Source: Bordetella pertussis 18323
GTDB lineage: Bacteria > Pseudomonadota > Gammaproteobacteria > Burkholderiales > Burkholderiaceae_B
Length of the DNA: 64,000 nucleotides
Assembly: GCF_000306945.1 (NCBI RefSeq)
Contig: NC_018518.1
Coordinates: 1,426,001-1,490,000 of the forward strand
Reading direction: 5' to 3'
The notes beneath the pieces were generated by a model that saw only the letters and a list, made by a program, of their open reading frames with translations, did not search any database and had not been told where the DNA came from. The first letter of the stretch is position 1. Each line of letters opens with the position of its first letter. The translations under genes were made by a program, and so were the position numbers. Positions 8,360 to 16,225 of the stretch are shown here, one piece after another.

Positions 8360-9310
8360 CTAGCTGTGAACTGTCAATAGGTTGTATTCGTCCAGGTTGA
8401 GTCTGGAGATGGGTACAGCGCGCCCGATGCCTTGGTGGGGTCGATGCCAGTTGTAGTGGTGTAGCCAGGATTTCATGGCATCGGCTCGGTGTTGGGAGTT
8501 CTGGTAGGTGTGAGCGTAAGCCCACTCACGCAAGGCCGACTGGATGAAGCGTTCGGCCTTGCCATTGGTCTGTGGGCGGTAAGGTCGGGTAAAGCGGTGC
8601 TTGATGCCCAGCTCATGGCACAGCGCGGCGAAGGCGCGGCTGCGAAAGGCCGAGCCATTGTCGGTGAGCAAGCGCTGGATGGTCACGCCCAGGCGCTGGT
8701 AGTAGGCCACTGCGTCCTTGAGGAACTGGACGGCGCTGGGGAAGCGCTCGTCGGGGTGGATGTCGGTGAAGGCCACGCGGGCGTGGTCATCGATGGCCAC
8801 GAAGACGAAGTCCCAGCCGGCCCCCTCAACGGTATCGCGTCGGTTGCCCGTGACCCGGTGGCCAGGGCGCTGGATACGTCCCAGCTTCTTGATGTCGATG
8901 TGCAGCAGATCGCCGGGGGCCTGATGCTCGTAGCGCACCACCGGCTCGGCCGGCTCCAGGTCGGCCAGGTGCGACAGACCGGCGCGGGCCAGGACGCGGC
9001 TGACGGTGCTGGCTGACACGCCCAGCGCCTGGGCGATGCGCGCTTGGGTCAGCCGCTTGCGGCGCAGCTCCACGATAGCCAGCGCCTTGGCCGGCGCAAT
9101 CGCTCGGGGCGAGACCGTCGGGCGCGAGGACGCATCGGCCAAGCCCGCCTGGCCCTGAGCCAGGAAGCGGCCCAGCCATTTGCGCACAGTCGGCGCGGTG
9201 ACCCCATAGGCGCGGGCCGCTTCAGACACACAAACTTGATGGGCGATCAATTGCTGGACCATTTCGAGTCGACGTAGGAAGGTCAATCGGGCATGCTTAT
9301 GGGTGTTCAT
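8360..9310 (-). CDS. IS481 transposase, copy 1
   Basis: A 316-residue DDE transposase of the IS481 family. It has an N-terminal helix-turn-helix (about residues 10-60, [21 protein letters not shown]), a second HTH near 95-115 and an rve-type integrase core. The core's catalytic residues lie in [16 protein letters not shown] and the NGKAER...E region. The reading frame has no stop codon inside the element. The TAG at 8360-8362 belongs to the target-site duplication, so the stop is created by insertion into CTAG. The start ATG at 9308-9310 follows GGAGCC. Confidence 0.97.
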   Translation of the reverse strand: MNTHKHARLTFLRRLEMVQQLIAHQVCVSEAARAYGVTAPTVRKWLGRFLAQGQAGLADASSRPTVSPRAIAPAKALAIVELRRKRLTQARIAQALGVSASTVSRVLARAGLSHLADLEPAEPVVRYEHQAPGDLLHIDIKKLGRIQRPGHRVTGNRRDTVEGAGWDFVFVAIDDHARVAFTDIHPDERFPSAVQFLKDAVAYYQRLGVTIQRLLTDNGSAFRSRAFAALCHELGIKHRFTRPYRPQTNGKAERFIQSALREWAYAHTYQNSQHRADAMKSWLHHYNWHRPHQGIGRAVPISRLNLDEYNLLTVHS

Positions 9311-9407
9311 CCGGCCGGGCTCCTTGAGTGAACTGGGGGGGTGGCGATTTCCAGTTTCTCAAATCCGGTTCGGATGAACCATGCATACAACCTATTGAAT
9401 CTTCACA
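8365..9407 (-). mobile_element. IS481: IS481, copy 1
   Basis: A complete 1043-bp element. The ends are imperfect inverted repeats: TGTGAACTG then TCAATAGGTTGTAT on the left, TGTGAAGAT then TCAATAGGTTGTAT read inward on the right. They are flanked by a perfect 6-bp duplication, TCTAGC (8359-8364 and 9408-9413), matching the known NCTAGN preference. Compared with the other three copies in this window it has one coding difference (A at 9226; Ser instead of Pro at transposase residue 28). The element sits 7 bp before the GTG start of an aldo/keto reductase and cuts that gene off from its original AGGA and promoter. Confidence 0.97.
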
Positions 9408-9414
9408 TCTAGCC

Positions 9415-10464
9415 GTGAAATACCGCAAACTCGGACACACCGATCTCGACGTCAGCCTCATCGGCCTGGGCACCATGACCTGGGGCGAGCAGAACACCGA
9501 GGCGCAGGCTCACGAACAGTTGGACTATGCGCTGGCGCACGGCATCAACCTGGTCGACGCCGCCGAGATGTATCCCGTGCCGCCCAAGCCGGAAACCCAG
9601 GGACGCACCGAAAGCTGCATCGGCAGCTGGCTGGCCCGGACCGGACGGCGCCACGAGGTGGTCCTGGCCAGCAAGGCGGCTGGTCCGGTGCGCGACGCCA
9701 AGCGCCCCAGCCATATCCGCGACGGCAAGACCTTTCTCGACCGCAAGAACCTGACACAGGCGCTGGACGCCAGCCTCAAGCGCCTGCAGACCGATTACCT
9801 GGACCTCTACCAGCTGCACTGGCCCGATCGCACCACCAATACTTTCGGCAAGCTGGCCTACCCGTGGGTGGACGACGCCCACACCGTACCGATCGAAGAG
9901 ACGCTTGAGGTGTTGCAGGATTTCGTGCGCGCGGGCAAGGTGCGCCATGTCGGCCTGTCCAACGAAACCCCGTGGGGCGTGGCGCGTTTCCTGCAGGCAG
10001 CCGAGAAGCACGGGCTGCCCAAGGTGGCCACGATCCAGAACCCGTACAACCTGCTCAACCGCATCTTCGAGATCGGCCTGGCCGAGTTCAGCCACCGCGA
10101 AGGCGTCGGGCTGCTGGCCTACTCGCCGCTGGCCATGGGTATCCTGTCGGGCAAGTACCTCGACGGGGCGCGCCCGGAGGGCTCGCGGCTCGCGCTGTTC
10201 ACGCGGTTTACCCGCTACAGCAACCCGCAGGCCGAAGCCGCGGCGCGCGACTACGTGATGCTGGCGCGCGACCACGGCCTGGCGCCGGCGCAGATGGCGC
10301 TGGCCTGGGTCAACCAGCGTCCGTTCGTAAGCAGCAACCTGATGGGCGCGACCACGCTGGCGCAGTTGAAGGAAAACATCGAGAGCGTCGAGGTCACCCT
10401 GTCGGACGAGGTGCTGCAAGGCATCGAGGCCATCCACGCGCGCCAGCCCAATCCGGCGCCGTAA
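9415..10464 (+). CDS. tas: Aldo/keto reductase, Tas family
   Basis: A 349-residue NADP(H)-dependent aldo/keto reductase. It begins KYRKLGHTDLDVSLIGLGTMTWGEQN, as in E. coli Tas, and shows the AKR catalytic residues (D-A-A-E-M-Y near residue 50; LYQLHWPDR with the catalytic His near 140) and the late GATT segment that binds cofactor phosphate. The native start is GTG at 9415. IS481 copy 1 ends 8 bp upstream, so the original ribosome binding site now lies beyond the element. The frame remains open into IS481 as far as an ATG at 9328, which would add 29 IS-derived residues. Expression probably depends on the insertion sequence. The physiological substrate is unknown. Confidence 0.85.
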   Translation: MKYRKLGHTDLDVSLIGLGTMTWGEQNTEAQAHEQLDYALAHGINLVDAAEMYPVPPKPETQGRTESCIGSWLARTGRRHEVVLASKAAGPVRDAKRPSHIRDGKTFLDRKNLTQALDASLKRLQTDYLDLYQLHWPDRTTNTFGKLAYPWVDDAHTVPIEETLEVLQDFVRAGKVRHVGLSNETPWGVARFLQAAEKHGLPKVATIQNPYNLLNRIFEIGLAEFSHREGVGLLAYSPLAMGILSGKYLDGARPEGSRLALFTRFTRYSNPQAEAAARDYVMLARDHGLAPAQMALAWVNQRPFVSSNLMGATTLAQLKENIESVEVTLSDEVLQGIEAIHARQPNPAP

Positions 10465-10481
10465 GGGGGCGGAAGTCGGCA

Positions 10482-10545
10482 GGCGCCTGTCCGCGTAGGG
10501 ACAGGCGCCCCGGGAGTCGGCAGGTGCCTGTCCCCGTGGGGACAG
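10482..10545. repeat. Palindromic intergenic repeats, units 1-2 (unit 2 split by the IS110 element)
   Basis: Unit 1 (10482-10509) has arms GGCGCCTGTCC and GGGACAGGCGCC. Unit 2 starts at 10523 with GGTGCCTGTCCCC and GGGGACAG, then is interrupted at 10545. Its missing end (GCACC) resumes at 11758 on the far side of the insertion element. A GTCGGCAG motif precedes each unit. The same family occurs at 21968-22050, 34008-34032 (degenerate) and 61862-61957. These can form strong hairpins and lie only between genes. Confidence 0.85.
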
Positions 10546-10560
10546 ATACCGTCTTGGCAG

Positions 10561-11586
10561 TCAACCGTTCATGGCGTAATTGGGCTGGTAGGGGATGCGG
10601 TTTTTGAGGACCCCGAAGCACAGATGCACCAGTTTTCTCATGGCCGCGCCCAGCGCGGCCTTTTTGCTTTTTCCTGCTTTGAGCAGGCGCTGGTAAAGGG
10701 CGCGGATGTGGGGGTTGTGGCGGGTCCCAACCAGGGCCGCCATGTATAACGTGGCGCGCACCTGGGAGGGGCCGGCTTTGGACAGGCGTGCGCAGCTGTT
10801 CAGACTGCTGCCGGATTGGCGCTGCACAGGGACCACCCCGAGATAGGCGGCCAGGCTCTGGGCGGAGTCGATATGCCGATTGTGCATGACGGCCAGGATG
10901 GCGTTGCCGGCCTGAGGCCCGATGGCGGGGATGGAGTTCAGCAGCTCGCAGTCTTGCTTGAGGTCGGGGTGGTTGTCGATGTGCTGATCGATCGCCCGCT
11001 CGATTTGTTTGATCTGTTCGCGCAAGAACGCGATGGCCTTGTCGATGGAACCATCGACCAAGGGCGCCGAGGGGCTGAACTGGCTCTTCTCTTTGCGATT
11101 GAGCTCACGCAACAGATCCTTGCTCAGCGCCTCGCGTCGCGTCAACAAGGCGCGCAGTTGACGCGCATGCAAGGGCGCCGGGTGCCACAGCGCCGGGCTC
11201 AGCGTCTGTCCATAGCGAGCCAGCACGTAGCTGTCGAGCGCATCATTTTTGGAGCGCAGCGCCAAGGCCTTGGCAAAGTCCCGGGCCTGGGCGGGATTGA
11301 CCAAAGAGACCCGGACCTGGGGCAGCGCCGTGGCCGCTTGCTCGTGATACAGACCCGTAGGCTCCAGGATGGCGTGCAACTGCGCCGGCTGTGCGCCGTG
11401 TTTGGCGCACCACGCCAGCAGGGCTTGTACGCCCGCGGCGGTGTTGACCACCACCTTGGTCTTACGCTTGTCAGCCTCAGCCGTCAGCAACGTGCAATCC
11501 AGCTTGGCCTTTGATACATCAATACCTATGAAAACATGGACTTGGCCTCCTGCAGATAACAAACTGCTGTCAGCCACTGCGCCCAC
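10561..11586 (-). CDS. IS110-family DEDD recombinase
   Basis: A 341-residue transposase. The N-terminal RuvC-like DEDD domain shows FIGIDVSKAKLD (first Asp), LEPTG (Glu) and KNDALDSYVLARYG (the two last Asp). A coiled region near 170-190 is followed by the C-terminal transposase_20 domain (LLNSIPAIGPQAGNAILA), with the serine-rich RQSGSS segment and conserved PSQVRATLYMAA around residue 275. Start choice is uncertain: GTG at 11586, GTG at 11577 and TTG at 11562 are all in frame, and homology starts only at HVFIGIDVS. Known for the family: recombination is guided by a bridge RNA encoded in the adjacent noncoding end. Confidence 0.93.
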   Translation of the reverse strand: MGAVADSSLLSAGGQVHVFIGIDVSKAKLDCTLLTAEADKRKTKVVVNTAAGVQALLAWCAKHGAQPAQLHAILEPTGLYHEQAATALPQVRVSLVNPAQARDFAKALALRSKNDALDSYVLARYGQTLSPALWHPAPLHARQLRALLTRREALSKDLLRELNRKEKSQFSPSAPLVDGSIDKAIAFLREQIKQIERAIDQHIDNHPDLKQDCELLNSIPAIGPQAGNAILAVMHNRHIDSAQSLAAYLGVVPVQRQSGSSLNSCARLSKAGPSQVRATLYMAALVGTRHNPHIRALYQRLLKAGKSKKAALGAAMRKLVHLCFGVLKNRIPYQPNYAMNG

Positions 11587-11587
11587 T

Positions 11588-11755
11588 TGCCTTGTACATA
11601 CAGGGTCCTCGCCCTACGATACCGTCCAGTGTCTCGCCGGCCCAGCAGTGCGCTGCCGAGCCGCTATCTGTCCCACAAAGTCCTCGCTTTGGGCACCAAC
11701 TCGCGGTCATCGGCGTGCGGTGGTGATAGCTAATCACCACCGGAGGAAAGATACA
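11588..11755 (-). ncRNA. Predicted bridge RNA of the IS110-family element
   Basis: Read on the transposase strand from 11755 downward. A 5' hairpin spans 11742-11718, with arms CGGTGGTGAT and ATCACCACCG. Loop 1 (target) has GGTGCC at 11697-11692, a hairpin CAAAG-CGAGGA-CTTTG, then GGGACAG at 11674-11668. GGTGCC equals the left half of the insertion target, and GGGACAG is the complement of core plus right half (CTGTCCC). Loop 2 (donor) has GACGGTATC at 11626-11618, a hairpin AGGG-CGAGGA-CCCT, then TACAAG at 11596-11591. GACGGTATC equals the element's right end plus the first core base, and TACAAG complements CT plus the left end (CTTGTA). Both loops are capped by the same CGAGGA. The guide layout matches published IS110 bridge RNAs. 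The exact 5' and 3' ends are not determined. Confidence 0.82.
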
Positions 11756-11812
11756 AGGCACCCCTGCCGCAGCGGGGACAGGCACCCTTGCCGCAGCGGT
11801 GACAGGCACCCG
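11756..11812. repeat. Palindromic repeat remainder and adjacent degenerate units
   Basis: The segment begins with the core AG and GCACC that complete the repeat interrupted at 10545. It continues with two further half-units, each ending in GACAGGCACC (11776-11785 and 11801-11810) and separated by TGCCGCAGCGG. The tract lies just past the 3' end of the broken MFS gene, which ends at 11834. Confidence 0.75.
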
Positions 11813-11833
11813 GGGCAGCCACGGCGCGCCGGA

Positions 11834-13019
11834 TCAGCCGCGCGCCTTGCGTCCTTGCCAGGCCAGAAGCAGCAGGACGGCGGCGGGCAGGACCGTCAGA
11901 TTGACCATGGACCAGCCGCCATGGGCCAGCAGCTGGCCGGACGAGAACGAGGCGGCGGCCACGCAGCCGAATACCAGCAGGTCGTTGAGCGCCTGGACGC
12001 GCAGGCGTTCGTGCGGCTCGCAACAGTCGGCCAGCATGGCTGGTGGCGCCGATGAAGCCGAGGTTCCAGCCCACGCCCAGCAGGACCAGCACGGCCCAGA
12101 AATGCGGCACGCTCAGGCCGGTCAGCGAGACGCCGGCCGCGGCCAGCATCAGCGCCAGGCCCAGCGCGGTGACCGGCAGCTTGCCGAAACGCTCGATCAG
12201 CCGGCCGGTGACGAAGCTGGGGGCATACATGGCCAGCACATGCCATTGGATGCCCAGGGCGGCGGCGGCGACGCTGTGGCCGCAGTCGACCATGGCCAGC
12301 GGGGCGGCGGTCATGACCAGGCTCATCAAGCCGAACGACACCACGCCGGCCGCGGCCGCGATGATGAAGCGCGGCGTGCGCGCGATGCGCGCCAGGGGCC
12401 GGCCGGCCTGCGCCGCGGCCAGGCCCACCGGCACCGCGCGCAGCCGGCTGACGACGCCCAGCGCCAGCAGCGCCAGCGCGGCCTGCGAGACGAAGCTGCC
12501 GGCAAAGGGCGCGGCGGGCCACAGGTTGCGGGTCCAGATGGCGGCATTGGTGCCCAGCACCGCCGCCACCAGGCCGGCGCTCATGATGGCCGAAATGGCG
12601 CGCGGCCGGTGCTCGGGGCGGACCCCGTCGGTGACGGCGTGGCGGTAGCTCTGCACGTAGGCGCCGTACAGGCCGGCCAGCGCCGTGCCGGTACAGAACA
12701 GCGCGAACCGGCCGCTCCAGATGCCCCAGGCGGCCAGCAGGCCGCCCAGCAGGCCCAGCAAGGCGCCCAACTGGTAGCCGCCGCGCCGGCCGCGGCGGCG
12801 CATCATGGCGGCCGCGGGCAGGATGCCGGCGGCCAGGCCGAGGTTGTACAGGCTGACCGGCAGCGTCGCCAGCCCCGGGTCGCCGGCCAGCATCTGGCCC
12901 ACCAGCCCGCCCATCGAGATGACGATGGCCGGGCTGGCCCCGCCCAGCGCCTGCGCGCAGCTGAGCAGGCGCGTGTTGCGGCGGATATTCGGCGATTCGG
13001 CGGTCGTGGTCATGGGCAC
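11834..13019 (-). pseudogene. Major facilitator superfamily transporter, frameshifted
   Basis: An MFS permease of about 394 residues. The N-terminal 325 residues read normally, with twelve-helix-type hydrophobic segments and the loop-2/3 MMRRRGRRGG motif. The frame is lost at GFIGATS near 12038. The true continuation (MLADCCEPHERLRVQALNDLL, then two helices, ending LLAWQGRKARG) lies in another frame down to TGA at 11834-11836. The + strand reads CATGGCTGG at the break, and removing one of the two G bases at 12038-12039 joins the halves as GATS-MLAD. The start is GTG 13019 or ATG 13013. The lost part is the last helices, so function is doubtful. Substrate not recognised. Confidence 0.8.
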
Positions 13020-13085
13020 CTGGCGCGAACAGGGCGCGGCAGGCCGCCGCGCAACCCTGATTCTGCGTCAAAACCGCCGGCGGCG

Positions 13086-13658
13086 TCAGCGCGGCGCGAC
13101 GGGCGCGCGCGCCAGCGACCAGAAGGCGGGCAGGAAGCACTCGGCCACCAGCAGCGGCTGGCCGGCGCGCCAGAAGGCGGAGCGGCGCGCCCACAGCGCC
13201 GGCTCGGGGCCGCCGGCCGGCGCGCGCGCGATGGCGGTGGCATGGAAGGGCACGCCGGCGGCCAGCCGGCGGCATACGAAGACCGAGCGATGGATGCCGG
13301 GATCGTGGTACAGCATGTCGGCCAGCGGGCGCGTCAGCAGGCGCCGCATGCCCTGCCAGACGCCATGCGAGGCGCGCAGCGGCGTGAGGCTGCGCGCCAC
13401 GACGCTGTCCACGCCGTCGATCGACATCAGCACTTCGCGCACCCAGACCGGGCTTTGCGCGGCGATGCGCATGCCGTCGGCCTCGTCGCGGGGCGCGCCG
13501 GTCGGGTACTCGGCCAGCACGCGCAGGCGTACGTGGCCCAGCTGGCGCAGGCCGGCGGTGAGCGCGCCGGGACGGAACAGCCAATACTTGCGCAAGGGAT
13601 CCAGCGTCGAGGGCGCGGCGGGCAGCCAGCCGCGCGCAAGGGGAATGGGGGTGGTCAT
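13086..13658 (-). CDS. ubiC: Chorismate lyase UbiC
   Basis: A 190-residue protein of the UbiC family, which removes pyruvate from chorismate to give 4-hydroxybenzoate, the first committed step of ubiquinone synthesis. Family features visible are the N-terminal WL...P.l.DPlrkwL-like stretch ([26 protein letters not shown]), an [10 protein letters not shown] segment resembling the substrate-binding WxRxv region near residue 90, and the C-terminal [16 protein letters not shown], where R and E are expected active-site residues. It begins with ATG at 13658, 60 bp from the divergent rluF gene, so the two share a short promoter region. Confidence 0.88.
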   Translation of the reverse strand: MTTPIPLARGWLPAAPSTLDPLRKYWLFRPGALTAGLRQLGHVRLRVLAEYPTGAPRDEADGMRIAAQSPVWVREVLMSIDGVDSVVARSLTPLRASHGVWQGMRRLLTRPLADMLYHDPGIHRSVFVCRRLAAGVPFHATAIARAPAGGPEPALWARRSAFWRAGQPLLVAECFLPAFWSLARAPVAPR

Positions 13659-13717
13659 GGCTGTGTATTATGCCAAGCCGGCGCGGCGCCCGTGAGGCAG
13701 GCTCTACAATACGCGCC

Positions 13718-14449
13718 ATGGAAAAAGTACGCATCTCCAAGCTGATGTCCGAGCGCGGGCTTTGTTCGCGCCGCGAGGCCGACAGCTATATCGAACGGGG
13801 CTGGGTGCGCGTCGACGGCGTGGTGGTGTCCGAGCTGGGCGCACGCGCCTTGCCCGATCAGGTCATCACCCTGGAGCGCGCCGCGGCCGCGCGCCAGACC
13901 GCGCGTGTCACCATCTTGCTGCACAAGCCCGTGGGCTATGTATCGGGACAGGCCGAGAAAGGCTACACCCCGGCGGTGGCGCTGATCGACGCGCGCTCGC
14001 GCTATGCGGGCGACCGCGCGCCCCAGCGCTTCGAGCGCGGCCAGCTGCAAGGGCTGGCCGTGGCCGGGCGGCTCGACATCGACTCGCAGGGCTTGCTGGT
14101 CCTCACGCAGGATGGCCGTATCGCCAAGAAGCTGATCGGCGAAGACTCCGAGGTCGACAAGGAATACCTGGTGCGGGTGCAGGGCCGCCTGTCCGAGGCG
14201 GGGCTGGCGCTGCTCAACCACGGCCTGTCGCTGGACGGCAAGCCATTGCGCCCCGCCCAGGTGCGCTGGCAGAACGCCGACCAGCTGCGGTTCGTGCTGC
14301 GCGAGGGCAAGAAACGCCAGATTCGCCGCATGTGCGAACTGGTGGGGCTGCGGGTGGTGGGCTTGAAACGGGTGCGCATCGGCCGGGTGTCGCTGGGCGA
14401 CCTGCCGGCGGGCCAATGGCGCTATCTGCGCGCCGACGAACGCTTCTGA
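13718..14449 (+). CDS. rluF: 23S rRNA pseudouridine synthase, RsuA/RluF type
   Basis: A 243-residue pseudouridine synthase. The N-terminal S4 RNA-binding domain is [34 protein letters not shown]. The catalytic domain has the RsuA-family active-site motif [17 protein letters not shown] near residue 115 with the essential Asp, followed by the KEYLV and [23 protein letters not shown] motifs. The RluF assignment (position 2604-type modification) rests on overall layout and is less sure than the family. The start ATG 13718 lies directly before the S4 domain. Confidence 0.85.
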   Translation: MEKVRISKLMSERGLCSRREADSYIERGWVRVDGVVVSELGARALPDQVITLERAAAARQTARVTILLHKPVGYVSGQAEKGYTPAVALIDARSRYAGDRAPQRFERGQLQGLAVAGRLDIDSQGLLVLTQDGRIAKKLIGEDSEVDKEYLVRVQGRLSEAGLALLNHGLSLDGKPLRPAQVRWQNADQLRFVLREGKKRQIRRMCELVGLRVVGLKRVRIGRVSLGDLPAGQWRYLRADERF

Positions 14450-14500
14450 GCGACGTAACCGTTTCAGTCGATTTCCAAGCGGCCGCCGCCGGCCCGGCGA

Positions 14501-15436
14501 TTAACGCAAATTTAAAAACGCCGGGTTATTCTGGCCTGCCAGTGTCTTGTTGCTCAGACGCTCCATCAGGAATTCCACGAAGATGCGGGTCTTGGCCGGC
14601 AGCATGCGGGTGTCCGTGACCGCGTAGACCGGGAACGGCCCGGCCAGCCAATCGGGCAAGATGCGCTTGAGACGGCCCGATTCGATGTCTTCGCGCACGT
14701 TGCCCATGGGCGCCAGGATCGCGATGCCGGCGCCCAGCGTGGCCAGGTTGCGCACCATCGACACGCTGTTGACCGAAAAGCGGTTGCCCGGGGTGATCTC
14801 GACGTGGCGCTCGCCGCTGTTCAGGGGCCAGCGCGTGACGCGGCCCGTGCCGGCGCGGAACTGAATGCATTCGTGGCGGGGCAGGTCATCGGGGTGTTGC
14901 GGTTCGCCGTGGCGCGCCAGGTAATCGGGCGACGCATACAGGTGGGCCGGCAGCACGCCCAGCAGGCGGGCGATGTGGGTGGAGTCGGGCAGATCGCCGA
15001 TTTCGATCGACACATCGCAGGTCTGGAAAACCCGCTCGGCGTGCTCGGGGCTGGCCAGGTCCAGGTAGAAGGTGACCTCGGGGTAGCGGCGCGAGAACTC
15101 CGTGAACGCCTCGGACAGGAAGTCGGTGCCGAAGTCGGCCGGCATGTTCACGCGCAGCGGACCGGACGGCGTCTCGACCAGGTTCTGCAGCTCTTCATGG
15201 GCGATGCGGGCTTCGGCCACGATGCGCTGGCAGCGCTCGAAGTAAAGCTGCCCGGCTTCGGTCAGCTCGACCCGGCGCGTGGTACGGCTGAGCAGCCTCA
15301 GGCCGACCGAACGCTCCAGTTCGGCCACCTGGCGCGACAGGGTGGATTTGGGAATGGCCAGGTTCTCGGCGGCGCGGCCGAAGCTGAGCGTCCTGGCCAC
15401 TTCGACGAAGAGTTCCATGCCTTGCAAACGGTTCAT
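14501..15436 (-). CDS. LysR-family regulator, divergent from the efflux operon
   Basis: A 311-residue LysR-type regulator. The winged helix-turn-helix occupies residues 1-60 (MNRLQGMELFVEVARTLSFGRAAENLAIPKSTLSRQVAELERSVG), with a LysR-substrate domain after residue 90. The start is ATG 15434-15436, since the HTH starts there; the open frame upstream is not conserved-looking. It is transcribed away from the mexA-like gene, and palindromes lie in the 232-bp interval. By the usual LysR arrangement it would control the neighbouring RND pump. Because that pump is broken here, the regulator may be an orphan. Confidence 0.88.
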   Translation of the reverse strand: MNRLQGMELFVEVARTLSFGRAAENLAIPKSTLSRQVAELERSVGLRLLSRTTRRVELTEAGQLYFERCQRIVAEARIAHEELQNLVETPSGPLRVNMPADFGTDFLSEAFTEFSRRYPEVTFYLDLASPEHAERVFQTCDVSIEIGDLPDSTHIARLLGVLPAHLYASPDYLARHGEPQHPDDLPRHECIQFRAGTGRVTRWPLNSGERHVEITPGNRFSVNSVSMVRNLATLGAGIAILAPMGNVREDIESGRLKRILPDWLAGPFPVYAVTDTRMLPAKTRIFVEFLMERLSNKTLAGQNNPAFLNLR

Positions 15437-15449
15437 GGCGGATGGTGAG

Positions 15450-15499
15450 AGGGCGGAATATGAAATTGTCCCATATTTGGAATGATGTTTTCGAAAACA
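15450..15499. promoter_or_regulatory. Palindromes in the LysR/efflux divergent region
   Basis: Two inverted repeats lie upstream of the LysR gene: ATATG-N9-CATAT (about 15458-15476) and the 14-bp perfect palindrome TGTTTTCGAAAACA at 15486-15499. They are candidates for LysR operators (T-N11-A type) or a second repressor site. Binding is inference. Confidence 0.4.
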
Positions 15500-15668
15500 A
15501 GTTGTTTGTTTCCACCGCGGGATAACGCAAAATGCTCGTTTTGCAGCGCAGCACCAAGCCGGCCGGCAAACCCGCATGGCGGAGGCGGTGTGTTTCCTTT
15601 TATGCGTTGTGGCGCGCAACGGGTGCGCACAGGCATCCCGGCGCTTGGTTTGAATGGAAAGGCAAGCT

Positions 15669-16213
15669 ATGAAGAATAACTATCTGGTCGGGCGCGGCAT
15701 CGCCGCGCTTTCCTTGGCGGCATTGACCCTGACGCTGGCCGCATGCGGCAAGGAACAGCAGGCGGCGCAGGAAGGCGGGCAACCGCAGGTCGGGGTGGTC
15801 ACCCTGAAAACCCAGTCGGTGGCGCTGTCCAGCGAATTGCCTGGCCGCACCGCCGCCTACCGCATCGCCGAAGTGCGTCCGCAGGTCAGCGGCATCGTCC
15901 AGAAGCGCCTGTTCACCGAAGGCGGCGAAGTCGCCGCCGGCCAGCAGCTCTACCAGATCGATCCGGCGCTGTACCAGGCCGAGGTCGACAGCCGGCGGGC
16001 CGCGCTGGCGCGCGTCCAGGCGCAGCTGAAGACCGCCACCTTGCTGGTGCAGCGCTACAAGCCGCTGGTCGATACGCGGGCGGTCAGCCGGCAGGCCTAC
16101 GATGACGCGGTCGCCGCGCGCGACCAGGCCTCGGCCGACGCGCCGAGGTCAAGGCGGCCGAATGGAGTCCGCCCGCATCCAAGGCCGCCGCGCAACCGGC
16201 CGCCGCGAAGTAA
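15669..16213 (+). pseudogene. RND efflux periplasmic adaptor (MexA/AcrA type), internally deleted
   Basis: The N-terminus is a normal adaptor lipoprotein: signal peptide with lipobox (LTLAAC, Cys near residue 26), then QVGVVTLKTQSVALSSELPGRT and the lipoyl/hairpin part (VRPQVSGIVQKRLFTEGGEVAAGQQLYQIDP). After about residue 155 the frame breaks. The remaining 60 bp carry an ESARIQ-like piece of the hairpin return and a short Ala/Lys-rich tail ending in TAA at 16211-16213. Roughly 200 residues of the usual 390 are missing, including most of the beta-barrel. This is a large deletion plus small frameshifts, so the protein cannot bridge pump and outer membrane channel. The ATG at 15669 follows GGAAAGG. 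Confidence 0.82.
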
Positions 16214-16225
16214 GGGAGTTCCCGC

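Larger units (their letters stand above)
10546..11755 (-). mobile_element. IS1663: IS110-family element (IS1663 type) inserted in a palindromic repeat
   Basis: Boundaries were inferred by restoring the target. Joining the left flank ending GGGGAC-AG (10545) to the right flank beginning AG-GCACC (11756) recreates an intact palindromic repeat GGTGCCTGTCCCC...GGGGACAGGCACC. On the transposase strand this gives target GGTGC-CT-GTCCC with a CT core dinucleotide, as expected for IS110 elements, and an element of 1210 bp plus one core. There are no terminal inverted repeats. The layout is noncoding region first (11588-11755), then the transposase. The IS1663 name is from knowledge that this is the IS110-type element of Bordetella; it was not checked against ISfinder. 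Confidence 0.85.

Noticed and set aside
8489..9016. Plus-strand frame of 175 codons inside IS481 (also in the other copies)
   Set aside because: It recurs only because the element recurs; it is antisense to the transposase and has no motif or ribosome binding site.
10482..11812. A CRISPR-like or composite transposon reading of the repeats around the IS110 element
   Set aside because: The repeats are single or paired palindromes without regular spacers, and the element has no flanking inverted IS copies; a split repeat target explains them.
13021..13085. tRNA or small RNA in the short gap between the MFS pseudogene and ubiC
   Set aside because: No cloverleaf, promoter or terminator could be seen; no tRNA or rRNA gene was recognised anywhere in the window.
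11896..13740. 614-codon minus-strand frame spanning the MFS gene and ubiC
   Set aside because: It crosses two real genes in a third frame and is Arg/Pro/Ala-rich without motifs.
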